Of a stretch of DNA of 64,000 nucleotides, positions 9,558 through 17,924 are shown one piece after another. The position numbers and the translations under genes were made by a program. How positions within the stretch are numbered: position 1 is the stretch's first letter; each line of letters begins with the position of its first letter. Source of the DNA: Candidatus Equimonas faecalis (GTDB lineage Bacteria; Bacteroidota; Bacteroidia; Bacteroidales; Bacteroidaceae); NCBI GenBank assembly GCA_018066245.1, contig JAGHRT010000033.1:1-64000 (forward strand). The letters are read 5' to 3'. The notes under the pieces are model-generated. The model did not search any database. It was not told where the DNA came from and worked only from the letters and a program-made list of their open reading frames with translations.

Positions 9558-10475
9558 ATGGACAATACACTGGTAGAGCAATTCATACAATACATACGCG
9601 CCTCGCGCGGACTGAGCGAGCGCACCGCCGAAGTCTATGGCAAGGCCCTGCGGCACCTCAGCGCGTTCTGCACCGAACTGGACGAGGGCCTGACCTGGCA
9701 GACGCTGGACACGGACATCCTGCGCCGCTGGCTGTCGGCCTATATGGAGCGCGGCGTCCAAGCCCGCACCGTGAGGCCACTTCTGGCCGCCGTGCGCACC
9801 TTCTATCACTACTTGCTGCGCGAAGGCCACGTCAGCGAAGACCCCGCCTACAAACTGTTGCCGCCCAAAGTGCCCAAGACGCTGCCGTCGTTTCTGAAGC
9901 GCAGCGAAGTGGACCGCCTGCTGCACAGCGTGGCCTATGCCGACACTTTCATGGGCCACCGCGACCGCGCCATCATGGCCACACTTTGCACCACCGGCAT
10001 ACGAGCCGGCGAAATACTGGGCCTGCAACTGGCCGACGTGGACTTACAGGAGGGGCAACTGAAGGTTACGGGCAAGCGCAACAAGCAGCGCATCGTGCCC
10101 TTCGGCCCCGAACTGGCTGCCACGCTGGAAGCCTACCTTGCGGCTCGCCGCACGGCCCCCGACGCTCCCGCAGGCCAGGCGGACTGTCCCGCCTTTTTCC
10201 TCAGCGCAAAGGGAAAGCCCATGCGCTACGAACAGTTGTGGAAAGTGGTGAGAGGCGTGCTGGGCAGCGTTACTTCCTTGAAAAAACGGTCGCCGCACAC
10301 TCTGCGCCACACTTTCGCCACCATCATGCTGGACAACGGCGGCGACCTGGAAGCCATCCAGCAACTCCTTGGACACGAAAGCGTGGCTACTACGGAGATT
10401 TACACCCACACCTCTTTTGCCGAACTGCGCGAACAGTACGCCAAGGCGCATCCGCACGCCCGGAAGGAGGAGTAG
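9558..10475 (+). CDS. xerC: Tyrosine recombinase, XerC/XerD type
   Basis: 305 aa, the usual Xer length. The N-terminal SAM-like core-binding domain covers about residues 1-95 and the catalytic domain about 110-295. All active residues are visible: Arg149 (TGIRAGE), Lys173, His247 and Arg250 (HTLRHTF), His273 (LGH) and the nucleophile Tyr282 (EIYTHT). The start at 9558 sits 30 bases after a strong promoter and gives the normal N-terminus; the frame itself is open further upstream. In many Bacteroidales a Xer gene lies beside rpsU on the same strand. Here rpsU is adjacent but convergent, so a local inversion is likely. Expected role: chromosome dimer resolution. I cannot separate XerC from XerD, or rule out an integrase, by eye. 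Confidence 0.85.
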   Translation: MDNTLVEQFIQYIRASRGLSERTAEVYGKALRHLSAFCTELDEGLTWQTLDTDILRRWLSAYMERGVQARTVRPLLAAVRTFYHYLLREGHVSEDPAYKLLPPKVPKTLPSFLKRSEVDRLLHSVAYADTFMGHRDRAIMATLCTTGIRAGEILGLQLADVDLQEGQLKVTGKRNKQRIVPFGPELAATLEAYLAARRTAPDAPAGQADCPAFFLSAKGKPMRYEQLWKVVRGVLGSVTSLKKRSPHTLRHTFATIMLDNGGDLEAIQQLLGHESVATTEIYTHTSFAELREQYAKAHPHARKEE

Positions 10476-10500
10476 AAGGACGGAAAGGGAGAAAAGAAAA

Positions 10501-10534
10501 ATGTGCCGGAGGCCTCGGGCGGCTTCCGGCACAT
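10501..10534. terminator. Bidirectional hairpin between xer and rpsU
   Basis: A 14-bp near-perfect stem (ATGTGCCGGAGGCC paired with GGCTTCCGGCACAT) lies between the two convergent stop codons and can serve both genes. Confidence 0.7.
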
Positions 10535-10566
10535 ACTGTTTAGTGTTCTCGGAGAGAAAGGTCAGA

Positions 10567-10758
10567 TTAGATTTCCTCGCGGTGGAGCTTCTGCACGTAG
10601 ATGGCATGCTCCATGGCCAGACGCTTCAACACGCTGGGCTTGTCGAACTGCTGACGGCGGCGAAGTTCCTTCACGATGCCGGTCTTTTCATACTTTCTCT
10701 TGAACTTTTTGAGGGCGCGTTCAATGTTTTCGCCTTCCTTTACGGGTACAATAATCAT
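10567..10758 (-). CDS. rpsU: 30S ribosomal protein S21
   Basis: 63 aa, basic, with the family pattern: MIIVPVKEGENIERALKKFK at the N-terminus, then KRKYEKTGIVKELRRRQQF. S21 is part of the small ribosomal subunit near the 3' end of 16S rRNA and is linked to translation initiation. The gene stands alone between a terminator hairpin and its own promoter (TACCTTTG at 10804-10811, minus strand). It converges on the Xer gene, unlike the same-strand order common in Bacteroidales. Confidence 0.95.
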   Translation of the reverse strand: MIIVPVKEGENIERALKKFKRKYEKTGIVKELRRRQQFDKPSVLKRLAMEHAIYVQKLHREEI

Positions 10759-10803
10759 GTTATTTGTTTTGAGTTTATATTACGTGCTTCTCGTTGCAGG
10801 GTG

Positions 10804-10836
10804 CAAAGGTACGCATAATTTTTGAAATCCCGCAAA
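10804..10836 (-). promoter_or_regulatory. Promoter for rpsU
   Basis: On the minus strand TTTG (10833-10836), a 21-base spacer, then TACCTTTG (10804-10811). Confidence 0.6.
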
Positions 10837-10889
10837 GTTTAGCGCTTTTTTTTACTCTTTTTTGTATTTCGCGTCTCTTTTTGCTTTCT

Positions 10890-12068
10890 TTATTCACCGA
10901 TTGTGCAGATGCTTACGCGGTTCCAGTCGGGTTCGCTGAACATATCGCCCACGCCCTGACCTTCGGCTTTCACGCGGTTTTCGGCAATGCGATACTTCTT
11001 GATGAGGAGGCTCTTGACGGCTTCGGCACGGGCGGCGGCTATCTTGGCGTTGATTTCAGCGCTGCCTTCGGGGCTGGCATAGCCCTTGATGACCACGGAA
11101 GCGTTCTTGTGGCTGTTGAGATAGGTAGCCACGCGCTCCACGTTGGGAAGCTGGCTGGCATCAATGACGCTCTTGCCCTGGCGGAACGTTACGAGCACGT
11201 CGGGGATGGTGTTGGTCTTGGTTTCGGTGATGGTCTGCACGACGGGCTTCTGGTTGCGGCAGTCGTTCAGGGCGTTCTGAAGGTCCTTGATGGTCTTCTG
11301 GTCGGCTGCGATGCGGGCATCCTTGTCGGCCACAACGCCACGCAGGTCGTTGATCTGGGCGTTCAGAGCATCCACTTCGGCCTGGTCGTAGCCACGGCCA
11401 TAGACGAAGCTGTGGGTGCCGTTGCTGTTCTTGAAATGATAGGTCAGACCAGCGAGCACTTCGAGGTTGCTGCGGTTGATATTGTAAGACTCAAAGCTCT
11501 GGCTGGAGCCGACGCTGAGGCCATAAACGATGGCGGGCTTGATGCCGATGGTCCAAGCCTTGCTCTGGCCGAGATTGAAGTTGAAGTTCAAGCCGAACTT
11601 GCTTGTCATGAAATTAAAGGCGGATCTGCCGGTAGCTTCTTCATAAGAAGAGGTGGAATAATAGTGGCCCCAACCGGCACCTACCACGCCTTCAATCTCA
11701 AAGCAGCGGGGTTGGCCCTGATAGCCGCCGAAGATGTTCATAAAGTTGAAAATTCCGTTCAGGCTTACGTTGCTGGCATCGACGATGGCGGGATTGCGCA
11801 GGGCCTTGGGCGTAGCGCTACAGAAGGTATTGAAATAAACCTGACCCTCTACCTGCAATCCGAAGGAGGGGGTAATCATCTTGGTCACGTTCAGACCTAC
11901 GGTACCGCGTGCGTCCTTAAAGACGGCGTGGTGGGTGGTGGGAGCTACGGCACCTCCCTCAAGGCCGATTGACCAATTGTCGAAGAACTTGCTCTTGGTG
12001 ATGAGCTGGTCGGCGCTTGCAGTCATGGCGATGACGCTCAGCGCAAGAATGGAAAGTACTTTTTTCAT
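10890..12068 (-). CDS. OmpA-family outer membrane protein
   Basis: 392 aa. Signal peptide at about residues 1-20 (MKKVLSILALSVIAMTASA). An N-terminal beta-barrel (about 25-215) ends in the aromatic LTYHFK. A coiled-coil linker (about 230-265, AEVDALNAQINDLRGVVADK) follows. The C-terminal OmpA-like peptidoglycan-binding domain (about 285-390) contains VVIKGYASPEGSAEINAKIA and the conserved Asn/Arg region ending NRVSICTIGE. The protein should anchor the outer membrane to peptidoglycan; such proteins are among the most abundant in Bacteroidales. It is monocistronic, with TAACTTTG at 12113-12120 on the minus strand, about 45 bases upstream of the start. Confidence 0.9.
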   Translation of the reverse strand: MKKVLSILALSVIAMTASADQLITKSKFFDNWSIGLEGGAVAPTTHHAVFKDARGTVGLNVTKMITPSFGLQVEGQVYFNTFCSATPKALRNPAIVDASNVSLNGIFNFMNIFGGYQGQPRCFEIEGVVGAGWGHYYSTSSYEEATGRSAFNFMTSKFGLNFNFNLGQSKAWTIGIKPAIVYGLSVGSSQSFESYNINRSNLEVLAGLTYHFKNSNGTHSFVYGRGYDQAEVDALNAQINDLRGVVADKDARIAADQKTIKDLQNALNDCRNQKPVVQTITETKTNTIPDVLVTFRQGKSVIDASQLPNVERVATYLNSHKNASVVIKGYASPEGSAEINAKIAAARAEAVKSLLIKKYRIAENRVKAEGQGVGDMFSEPDWNRVSICTIGE

Positions 12069-12112
12069 TGTGTTTTGTTGATTAAATGTTACTTTTGCTC
12101 CGAAGAGCGCTG

Positions 12113-12120
12113 CAAAGTTA
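12113..12120 (-). promoter_or_regulatory. Promoter -7 element for the OmpA-like gene
   Basis: CAAAGTTA on the plus strand, i.e. TAACTTTG reading toward the gene. No clear -33 element. Confidence 0.5.
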
Positions 12121-12160
12121 CGGAGTTTTTAGGATTTCACGTATTTTAAGACTTATTTTT

Positions 12161-12191
12161 TTGCTTTTCGGCATTTTTATCCGTATTTTTG
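12161..12191 (+). promoter_or_regulatory. Promoter for the DUF3467 gene
   Basis: TTG at 12161-12163, a 20-base spacer, then TATTTTTG at 12184-12191, 30 bases before the start codon. It is divergent from the OmpA promoter. Confidence 0.55.
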
Positions 12192-12220
12192 CAACACGAA
12201 ACCAACAAACCAAACACATT

Positions 12221-12547
12221 ATGGCAAACAACAACCCCAAAGAAAACCAGCTCCAGATTGAGCTTCGCCCCGAACAGGCTGGCGGCACCTACGCCAACCT
12301 CGTCATTCTCGCACATTCCAAAACCGAGTTTATCGCCGACTTCGTGGCAGCCCTGCCCGGCCTTCCCAAGGCACAGGTGCAAAGCCGCATCATCTTGGCC
12401 CCCGAACATGCCAAGCGCCTGCTTTTCGCCTTGCAGGAGAACATCGGAAAATACGAACAGCAATTCGGTGTCATCAACGTAGGCGGGCAGACTCCCCAAA
12501 AGGGAGGAACGGCCACGCCCTTCGGCATCCCCGGCGGCCAGGCTTAG
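12221..12547 (+). CDS. DUF3467 family protein
   Basis: 108 aa, no signal peptide or membrane segment. It matches my memory of DUF3467: ELRPEQAGGTYANLVILAHS, then FIADFVAALPGLPKAQVQSR and RIILAPEHAKRLLFALQENI. The C-terminal 20 residues are Gly/Pro-rich and probably disordered. The start at 12221 follows the promoter by 30 bases and gives the expected MANNN... N-terminus. The biochemical role is unknown. It lies upstream of rnhB on the same strand with a 112-base gap full of TTTGCTAA repeats, so the two may be co-transcribed. Confidence 0.8.
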   Translation: MANNNPKENQLQIELRPEQAGGTYANLVILAHSKTEFIADFVAALPGLPKAQVQSRIILAPEHAKRLLFALQENIGKYEQQFGVINVGGQTPQKGGTATPFGIPGGQA

Positions 12548-12567
12548 GCTGAATGAGAGAATGTAAA

Positions 12568-12653
12568 AATTAGCAAATTGGCAAGGGAGCGCATAATCAT
12601 ATTCGCCCGTTTGCTAATTTGCTAATTTGTTAATCCGCTAATTTGCTAATTCC
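12568..12653. repeat. TTTGCTAATT direct and inverted repeats
   Basis: The gap before rnhB has ATTAGCAAATTGGC, then several tandem copies of TTTGCTAAT (12610-12650). These can form a hairpin. A lone copy occurs at 54569-54577. Function unknown. Confidence 0.55.
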
Positions 12654-12659
12654 CCAAAT

Positions 12660-13289
12660 TTGGCTACCCTAGCTTCTATATATAATAAGGAGGGACTTAC
12701 CGAGGCAGGCTGCGACGAAGCCGGTCGCGGATGTTTGGCCGGCAGCGTGTTTGCCGCCGCCGTCATCTTTCCGCCCGACTACAGCAATCCGAGCCTCAAC
12801 GACTCCAAGCAGCTCTCTGCCCGCCGGCGCTACCAGCTACGGGAGGAAATAGAGCGCGACGCCGTGGCGTGGGCCGTGGCATCGGTGTCGCCAGAAGAGA
12901 TTGACCGTATCAACATTCTCAACGCCAGCATACAGGCCATGCACCGCGCCCTCGACAAGCTCAGCGTGCGACCGGCTTACATTATCGTGGACGGCAACCG
13001 TTTCCACGACTACTGCGACAAGTCCACGGGAGAGGTACTCCCCCACTCCACCATCGTGAAAGGCGACGGCAAGTACCTGAGCATCGCCGCTGCCAGCATC
13101 CTGGCCAAGACCTACCGCGACGACTACATGATGGAGTTTCACCGCCAGTACCCCCACTATGGCTGGGACCACAACATGGGCTACCCCACGCGTGAGCACC
13201 GCGAAGGCATCGTCCTCCACGGGCTGACACCCTTCCACCGCCTCACCTTCGGGCATATTAACGACGGCCAGCTCCCCCTGCCCTTCTGA
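12660..13289 (+). CDS. rnhB: Ribonuclease HII
   Basis: 209 aa. RNase HII cleaves the RNA strand of RNA/DNA hybrids and removes single ribonucleotides from DNA. The family signature is complete: CDEAGRGCLAGSVFAAAV near residues 18-35 (first catalytic Asp-Glu), DSKQLSARRR, the third Asp in YIIVDGNRF, and SILAKTYRDDYM with the last Asp. The C-terminal HYGWDHNMGYPTREH is also typical. The start is TTG at 12660: an in-frame stop lies at 12639-12641 and there is no ATG between it and the catalytic motif, while TTG gives the normal N-terminal length. That start call is moderately sure; the gene call is firm. Confidence 0.93.
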   Translation: MATLASIYNKEGLTEAGCDEAGRGCLAGSVFAAAVIFPPDYSNPSLNDSKQLSARRRYQLREEIERDAVAWAVASVSPEEIDRINILNASIQAMHRALDKLSVRPAYIIVDGNRFHDYCDKSTGEVLPHSTIVKGDGKYLSIAAASILAKTYRDDYMMEFHRQYPHYGWDHNMGYPTREHREGIVLHGLTPFHRLTFGHINDGQLPLPF

Positions 13290-13336
13290 GGCTGGTTACT
13301 CATTGTTTATAGATACGCCCACGCGCGTATTATATA

Positions 13337-13366
13337 TTTTTGCGTCGATTCCGTCGATTCCGACAC
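13337..13366 (+). repeat. Family E repeat, copy 1 (GCGTCGATT core)
   Basis: TTTTTGCGTCGATT followed by CCGTCGATTCCG. Close matches occur at 39010, 53690 and 54322. This copy lies between convergent rnhB and the BspA-like gene. Confidence 0.65.
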
Positions 13367-13379
13367 CGCGCCTATAAAG

Positions 13380-13413
13380 CTCCCCCCGCCAAGGCAATCC
13401 TCAGCGGGGGGAG
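13380..13413. terminator. Bidirectional hairpin after rnhB
   Basis: CTCCCCCCGC (13380-13389) pairs with GCGGGGGGAG (13404-13413) across a 14-base loop, between two convergent genes. Confidence 0.65.
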
Positions 13414-13457
13414 TGGGTTTAGGAAATCATATAAATCTTTTTAGGTACGGGCGTCGC

Positions 13458-16400
13458 TTACTTGATGATTTTCTTTCCGTTCACGATGTTTATACCTTTT
13501 ATGGGAGCCATCATGCGGCGGCCCATCAGGTCGAAGACGCTCTGGGCATCCTTCACCTTTGGAGCGAGGCCACTTATCCCCTCCGTGTCGTCCTCACCCT
13601 CCACAAGAATGCGGATGCTCTGCGCCTTAGGGGCTGCATTGTAGTCATCCTCTATGGATTCGACATTGAGATACCAACGCTGGGGGTTGAGCGACACTTC
13701 AGAACTGGCAGCCTGTTTCAGGCTTCCTCCCACCAAGGCGTAATATCCTTTGGCTTCCATGTCAGCCACACCGGTGTAGGTACCTGTGAAAGTATAGATG
13801 CACTCCGTGCTGCGGCACTCCACGCTGGCATCTTCGGCGGGTTTCAGCGTCCTTTCGCCCAGATAGAGCACGCACGTGCCCTTCTGCTTGGCTCGCACGA
13901 GGTAGGGGCAGTTGGGCTTGATGCTGCCCGTCGTCAGATGCCTTACCACGAGATATGTGCGGTCAAAGTCTCCGTCCTCATTATCATCATACTGAATGAC
14001 GTTCACAATCTTGGCGATGTCGCAGTCATTCTTCCACTCGTCGTAGCTCATTGAGAAGGGTACGTAAAGGGCCTGCCACTCCGTGTTGGTGAACTCGCGG
14101 GAGTAGGTCAGTTCGGGGAAGGTCTTTTCATTGGCATAGCCAAAGGCCGTGGCATCCGTGAAGACAACGGACGAGTTGGCAGTATATTCCACATGGATGG
14201 TACCGTTCCAAATGCTCACGCTCGTCAAGTCGTAGCCGAACATAGCCGCCTCGTCCTTCTTCACATCCGAAGGTTGCATAACATTGCACAGAGGGTTGGA
14301 GAGGGAGCCGCCCACACCGACGGCATCGCCGTTTTTATATTGTCTTCCGTCTATGATAACTTTGGCATCGGACGGCGCAACGTCCAGTTTGTATATATTG
14401 ACGGTGTTGAAACAGCTATAGCTATTGCCAAGACCCTCATACGCCATAATGGCATCGGGCACGTTGGGGATATAGCAGCAGATGTCTTCGTTAAACGGCA
14501 CAGCGCTCATTTCCGGCGGAGTGAGGCTCCAGAAATACACATCCTTCAGGTTTTTACAAAACGCAAAGGCATAAAGGTCAATATAAGAGACATCTGTACC
14601 CAAAATAACTTCTGTCAGGTTGTTGCAATAAGCGAAAGCGCTGGTTGCTATTTCCTTCACACCGTTGGAAATCATTACTGAAGTCAAATTTTGGTTATTA
14701 GCAAAGACAAATTCCTCTATTCTTGTAACGCGATAGGTCTTACCGTTGTGAGTGACAGTGCCGGGAATGACCATGTTGGCTGGAGGGTTATCGCAACCTA
14801 CCACAGAGACTCTTTCACCATTGACTTTATAACCAATGCCACCCTCTATAAAGTCCCAAGCAGCCTTTACGAAAGTCGCTTCAAGAACTATATCATGCGT
14901 AGCAATAAAACGACAGGATTTGTCCGTTGAGCCATTCGACCATTCTATGAATCTATAGCCCTCTGCAGGCGTAGCAGTCACAGTCACTTCCTCGCCGGCT
15001 TCGTAAGTGCCGCCGCCGGTCACCGTGCCAGATCTTTCGTTATTGCTCACAACCGTTATAGTGCAAATAATCTTGCTGAACGAGGCTGTCAGTTCCACAT
15101 CCTTCTCGGCGGTGAACACGTAGGGATTCGCCGTCGTGCCGTCGCTCCATTTCTCAAATTCATAGTACTCGGCAGGCGTGGCGGTGAGCGTCACCTCAGT
15201 GCCTTCCTCGTATGTGCCGCCGCCGCTCACGCTGCCCTTGCTCTCATCGGCGGAAGCCACCTGCACGGTGTAGCCCTTGGCGAACTGCGCCGTCAGATTC
15301 ACGTCCTTCGTGGCGTTGAACACGTAGGGGTTCGCCGTCGTGCCGTCGCTCCACTGTTTGAAGATATATCCCTCGGCGGGCGTGGCGGTGAGCGTCACCT
15401 CGGTACCATCCGCATAAGTGCCGCTGCCGCTGACGGTGCCCTTGCTTTCGTCCGAGCTGTTGGCCGTAACGACACACCTGTAGTTCATTGCCATCCAGCC
15501 GGCGGGTATGTGGCTGGCATCCCTCTGCGTCTTGTCGAGGCCGGCATGGCCGGTGAATACGCCACCGGAACTTACGTTGTACAGCCAGTCCTTGGTGGGC
15601 GTGTATTCTATCTCGTTCACCGTCACCGTCCAGTCCGTGAAGCCCACCTTGATTTCGTTGAGCTTCGTGCAGTAGTAGAACATCCTGTTGTAACAGTCCT
15701 TCTCCAATGTCGCAGCAGGCAGTTCGGGAGCCGCTGTCAGGCCTGTGCAGCCCGAAAACATACTCGCGTAGCAGTACGGTTTCAGCGTCGTGGCGGGCAG
15801 CTGGGGTGCCGTGGTCAGGTTATTGCAGCCTTCAAACAGGTGCGCGAAGCAGTACGCGCCGGGGATGGCGGTTGCTTCGACGCTCTTATCGATGAGCGAC
15901 ATTATATTGCCGTCGGCGGCCACGGAGCCATACAGGGTGAATTTGTAATACGAGTTGTCGCTGGTGGAGAAGCCAGTGGCCACGCCGTCGCCCGACTTGC
16001 GGAAATACACCTTGTCGCCAGCGTTGGCGAGAGTGATGGGCTGGCCTATGCTGCTGTTGCTGTCGGCATCGTAGGTGAAGGTGTAGGACTTCCACTGCCG
16101 GTTCTCTTCAACATAATACTCAAGGGGAAGCCCAGCAGATTCGCCGCCCACCATGTTCAGCTGCACGCAGGAGCTTGGCGCGTTGGCCGTGAAGTTGAGG
16201 TAGGGAGGCATCGTCTCAGAACCGTTAATACTCCAATCTTCCGGAATATAACTTGCGCCCATCTGCTTGCTCAGTCCGTCGGGGCAGATAAAATCACCCA
16301 TTGCGGCTACACCGTTCAGCCAATTGGCAGTATGGGATTCTCCCCAATCAGCAAAGCCCACTTCCACTTTGTTAAGTTTTTTGCAACCGTTGAATATATC

Positions 16401-17126
16401 TTCATAGCAACCATAAGCCAATGTCGTGGCAGGAAGCGCAGGAGCAGTCGTCAGGCTTATGCAGTTACGGAACATATTACCATAGCAACCATAAGCCAAT
16501 GTCGTGGCAGGGAGTTCGGGAGCAAGCACCAGTGCCCGGCAGCTCGCGAACATTGCAGAATAACAGAACGGGCTCAAAGTCATGGCAGGGAGCGCAGGGG
16601 CAGTTGTCAGGTTCCTACAATCTGCAAACATAGTATCATAGCAACCTTCTGCCAATGTCGTGGCAGGAAGTTCAGGAGCTGACGTCAGGGCCGAGCAGCT
16701 TTCAAACAGGGACGAGAAGCATCTGGTGCAGGGGATGGCGGTTGCTTCGACGCTCTTATCGATGAGCGACATTATATTGCCGCTCGCTGCAATTGAACCG
16801 GACATTTCAAACTGATAGTAGCCCGACAATGAAGAGAACCCCTCCGCTACGTCGTCCGCTGCATTGCGGAAATACACCTTGTCGCCAGGATTATCGAGGG
16901 AAATGGAAACCCCTATGTAGTACTCAAGCCATACGTTGCCGTCAGAGCTATACTCCAGTTGGACGGGGTCCGGATCTTTTTCCATAGCCATCGAACAAAG
17001 TCTCACAGTGGAGGGGGCCGTGTTAGCCGTGAAGCACAGGTAATTCCTGTCGGGTGTTGCCGACGCTCCGAGCGCGAGAAGCATCATCACGCCAAGGAGG
17101 AAGATTTTTTGAAAAAACGTTTTCAT
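13458..17126 (-). CDS. BspA-like cell-surface repeat protein
   Basis: 1222 aa, signal peptide at 1-23. Two related blocks (about 30-300 and 305-555) each carry a 23-residue repeat of the form CYxxMFxxCxxLTxAPxLPATTL, five copies then three; this is the leucine-rich DUF285-like surface repeat. Both blocks contain the same SLIDKSVEATAIP lead-in, so the blocks arose by duplication. Three InlB B-repeat-like units follow (about 555-775; VTLTATPAEGYxFxxWSDGT), then a BspA-type LRR_5 segment (about 800-900; AFAYCNNLTEVIL). The C-terminus, VFDLMGRRM...INIVNGKKIIK, is the tail seen on many secreted Prevotella and Bacteroides proteins. Expected role: adhesion; ligand unknown. Monocistronic, with TAATTTTG at 17164-17171. 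Confidence 0.85.
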   Translation of the reverse strand: MKTFFQKIFLLGVMMLLALGASATPDRNYLCFTANTAPSTVRLCSMAMEKDPDPVQLEYSSDGNVWLEYYIGVSISLDNPGDKVYFRNAADDVAEGFSSLSGYYQFEMSGSIAASGNIMSLIDKSVEATAIPCTRCFSSLFESCSALTSAPELPATTLAEGCYDTMFADCRNLTTAPALPAMTLSPFCYSAMFASCRALVLAPELPATTLAYGCYGNMFRNCISLTTAPALPATTLAYGCYEDIFNGCKKLNKVEVGFADWGESHTANWLNGVAAMGDFICPDGLSKQMGASYIPEDWSINGSETMPPYLNFTANAPSSCVQLNMVGGESAGLPLEYYVEENRQWKSYTFTYDADSNSSIGQPITLANAGDKVYFRKSGDGVATGFSTSDNSYYKFTLYGSVAADGNIMSLIDKSVEATAIPGAYCFAHLFEGCNNLTTAPQLPATTLKPYCYASMFSGCTGLTAAPELPAATLEKDCYNRMFYYCTKLNEIKVGFTDWTVTVNEIEYTPTKDWLYNVSSGGVFTGHAGLDKTQRDASHIPAGWMAMNYRCVVTANSSDESKGTVSGSGTYADGTEVTLTATPAEGYIFKQWSDGTTANPYVFNATKDVNLTAQFAKGYTVQVASADESKGSVSGGGTYEEGTEVTLTATPAEYYEFEKWSDGTTANPYVFTAEKDVELTASFSKIICTITVVSNNERSGTVTGGGTYEAGEEVTVTATPAEGYRFIEWSNGSTDKSCRFIATHDIVLEATFVKAAWDFIEGGIGYKVNGERVSVVGCDNPPANMVIPGTVTHNGKTYRVTRIEEFVFANNQNLTSVMISNGVKEIATSAFAYCNNLTEVILGTDVSYIDLYAFAFCKNLKDVYFWSLTPPEMSAVPFNEDICCYIPNVPDAIMAYEGLGNSYSCFNTVNIYKLDVAPSDAKVIIDGRQYKNGDAVGVGGSLSNPLCNVMQPSDVKKDEAAMFGYDLTSVSIWNGTIHVEYTANSSVVFTDATAFGYANEKTFPELTYSREFTNTEWQALYVPFSMSYDEWKNDCDIAKIVNVIQYDDNEDGDFDRTYLVVRHLTTGSIKPNCPYLVRAKQKGTCVLYLGERTLKPAEDASVECRSTECIYTFTGTYTGVADMEAKGYYALVGGSLKQAASSEVSLNPQRWYLNVESIEDDYNAAPKAQSIRILVEGEDDTEGISGLAPKVKDAQSVFDLMGRRMMAPIKGINIVNGKKIIK

Positions 17127-17163
17127 TAGTCCGTCGTATTTGATGATATTAGTAATTTCGCCG

Positions 17164-17171
17164 CAAAATTA
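17164..17171 (-). promoter_or_regulatory. Promoter -7 element for the BspA-like gene
   Basis: Reads TAATTTTG on the minus strand, 38 bases upstream of the start. The rest of the 358-bp gap (17127-17484) holds only a small GAGCCCCCTC repeat (about 17211-17246) and the ridA terminator. Confidence 0.5.
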
Positions 17172-17400
17172 CTCTTTTTTTATGATATACGCAAGCACGC
17201 GCGGGGAAATAGAGCCCCCTCAGGGGAAATAATTGAGCCCCCTCCTGATTCTCCCTTCTACTTTCCCGACTCTCCAGCATTCCACCTCATCCTGCTAAAG
17301 GCTGATTATATAAATCATAAATTCATCCTATAAATCTTCATAACGCCGCAGGCCGCTACGCAGGCTATCATGACGGATTATGATACTTTATGATTAATGA

Positions 17401-17455
17401 TAAAAAAAGAGCACGCCTCCGTGCCAAACAGGGGTTAGCTTCGGAGGCGTGTTGC
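17401..17455 (-). terminator. Rho-independent terminator after ridA
   Basis: On the minus strand an 11-bp stem (CGGAGGCGTG type, 17442-17452 paired with 17411-17421) is followed by TTTTTTTA. Confidence 0.8.
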
Positions 17456-17484
17456 CTTTTTGCGAGGCAAGGCCGCAGGAGGGG

Positions 17485-17859
17485 TTATCGCACGGCAATG
17501 CACTCGATTTCCACGCGTGCGCCCTTGGGCAGATCTTTCACGGCGAAGGCGGAGCGGGCGGGGAAGGGAGCTTGGAAGAACTCGGCATAGACTTCGTTCA
17601 TGGCGGCGAAGTCGGCCATGTCGGCCAGGAGGACGGTGGTCTTCACGACGTGCTGCATGGTGAGGCCGGCCTCGGCGAGGATGTGCTGCATGTTGGTGAG
17701 CGACTGGCGGGTGAGTTCCTTGATGTCGCCCTCCGGGAACTGACCCGTGGCGGGGTCGATGGGGAGCTGGCCGCTGACGTAGATTGTGCCGGCGGCTTCG
17801 ATGGCTTGGCTGTAGGGGCCGATGGCTGCGGGAGCCTTGGGGGAATGGATGGCTTGCAT
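17485..17859 (-). CDS. ridA: RidA family enamine/imine deaminase
   Basis: 124 aa, the full RidA length. RidA hydrolyses reactive 2-aminoacrylate and related enamines formed by PLP enzymes. Signature motifs: IGPYSQAIEA at residues 13-22, YVSGQLPIDP, LLADMADFAAMNEVYAEFF, PARSAFAVKDLPKGARVEIE with the substrate-binding Arg, and the terminal ECIAV. It lies 65 bases downstream of the DPP IV gene on the same strand and before a strong terminator, so it is probably the last gene of the methyltransferase-DPP IV-ridA operon. Confidence 0.93.
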   Translation of the reverse strand: MQAIHSPKAPAAIGPYSQAIEAAGTIYVSGQLPIDPATGQFPEGDIKELTRQSLTNMQHILAEAGLTMQHVVKTTVLLADMADFAAMNEVYAEFFQAPFPARSAFAVKDLPKGARVEIECIAVR

Positions 17860-17924
17860 GGGGAGTGAATAATGTAGAATGTGGAATGAATAATGTATAG
17901 TTGCGGGATGGGGAATGGGCGGAC

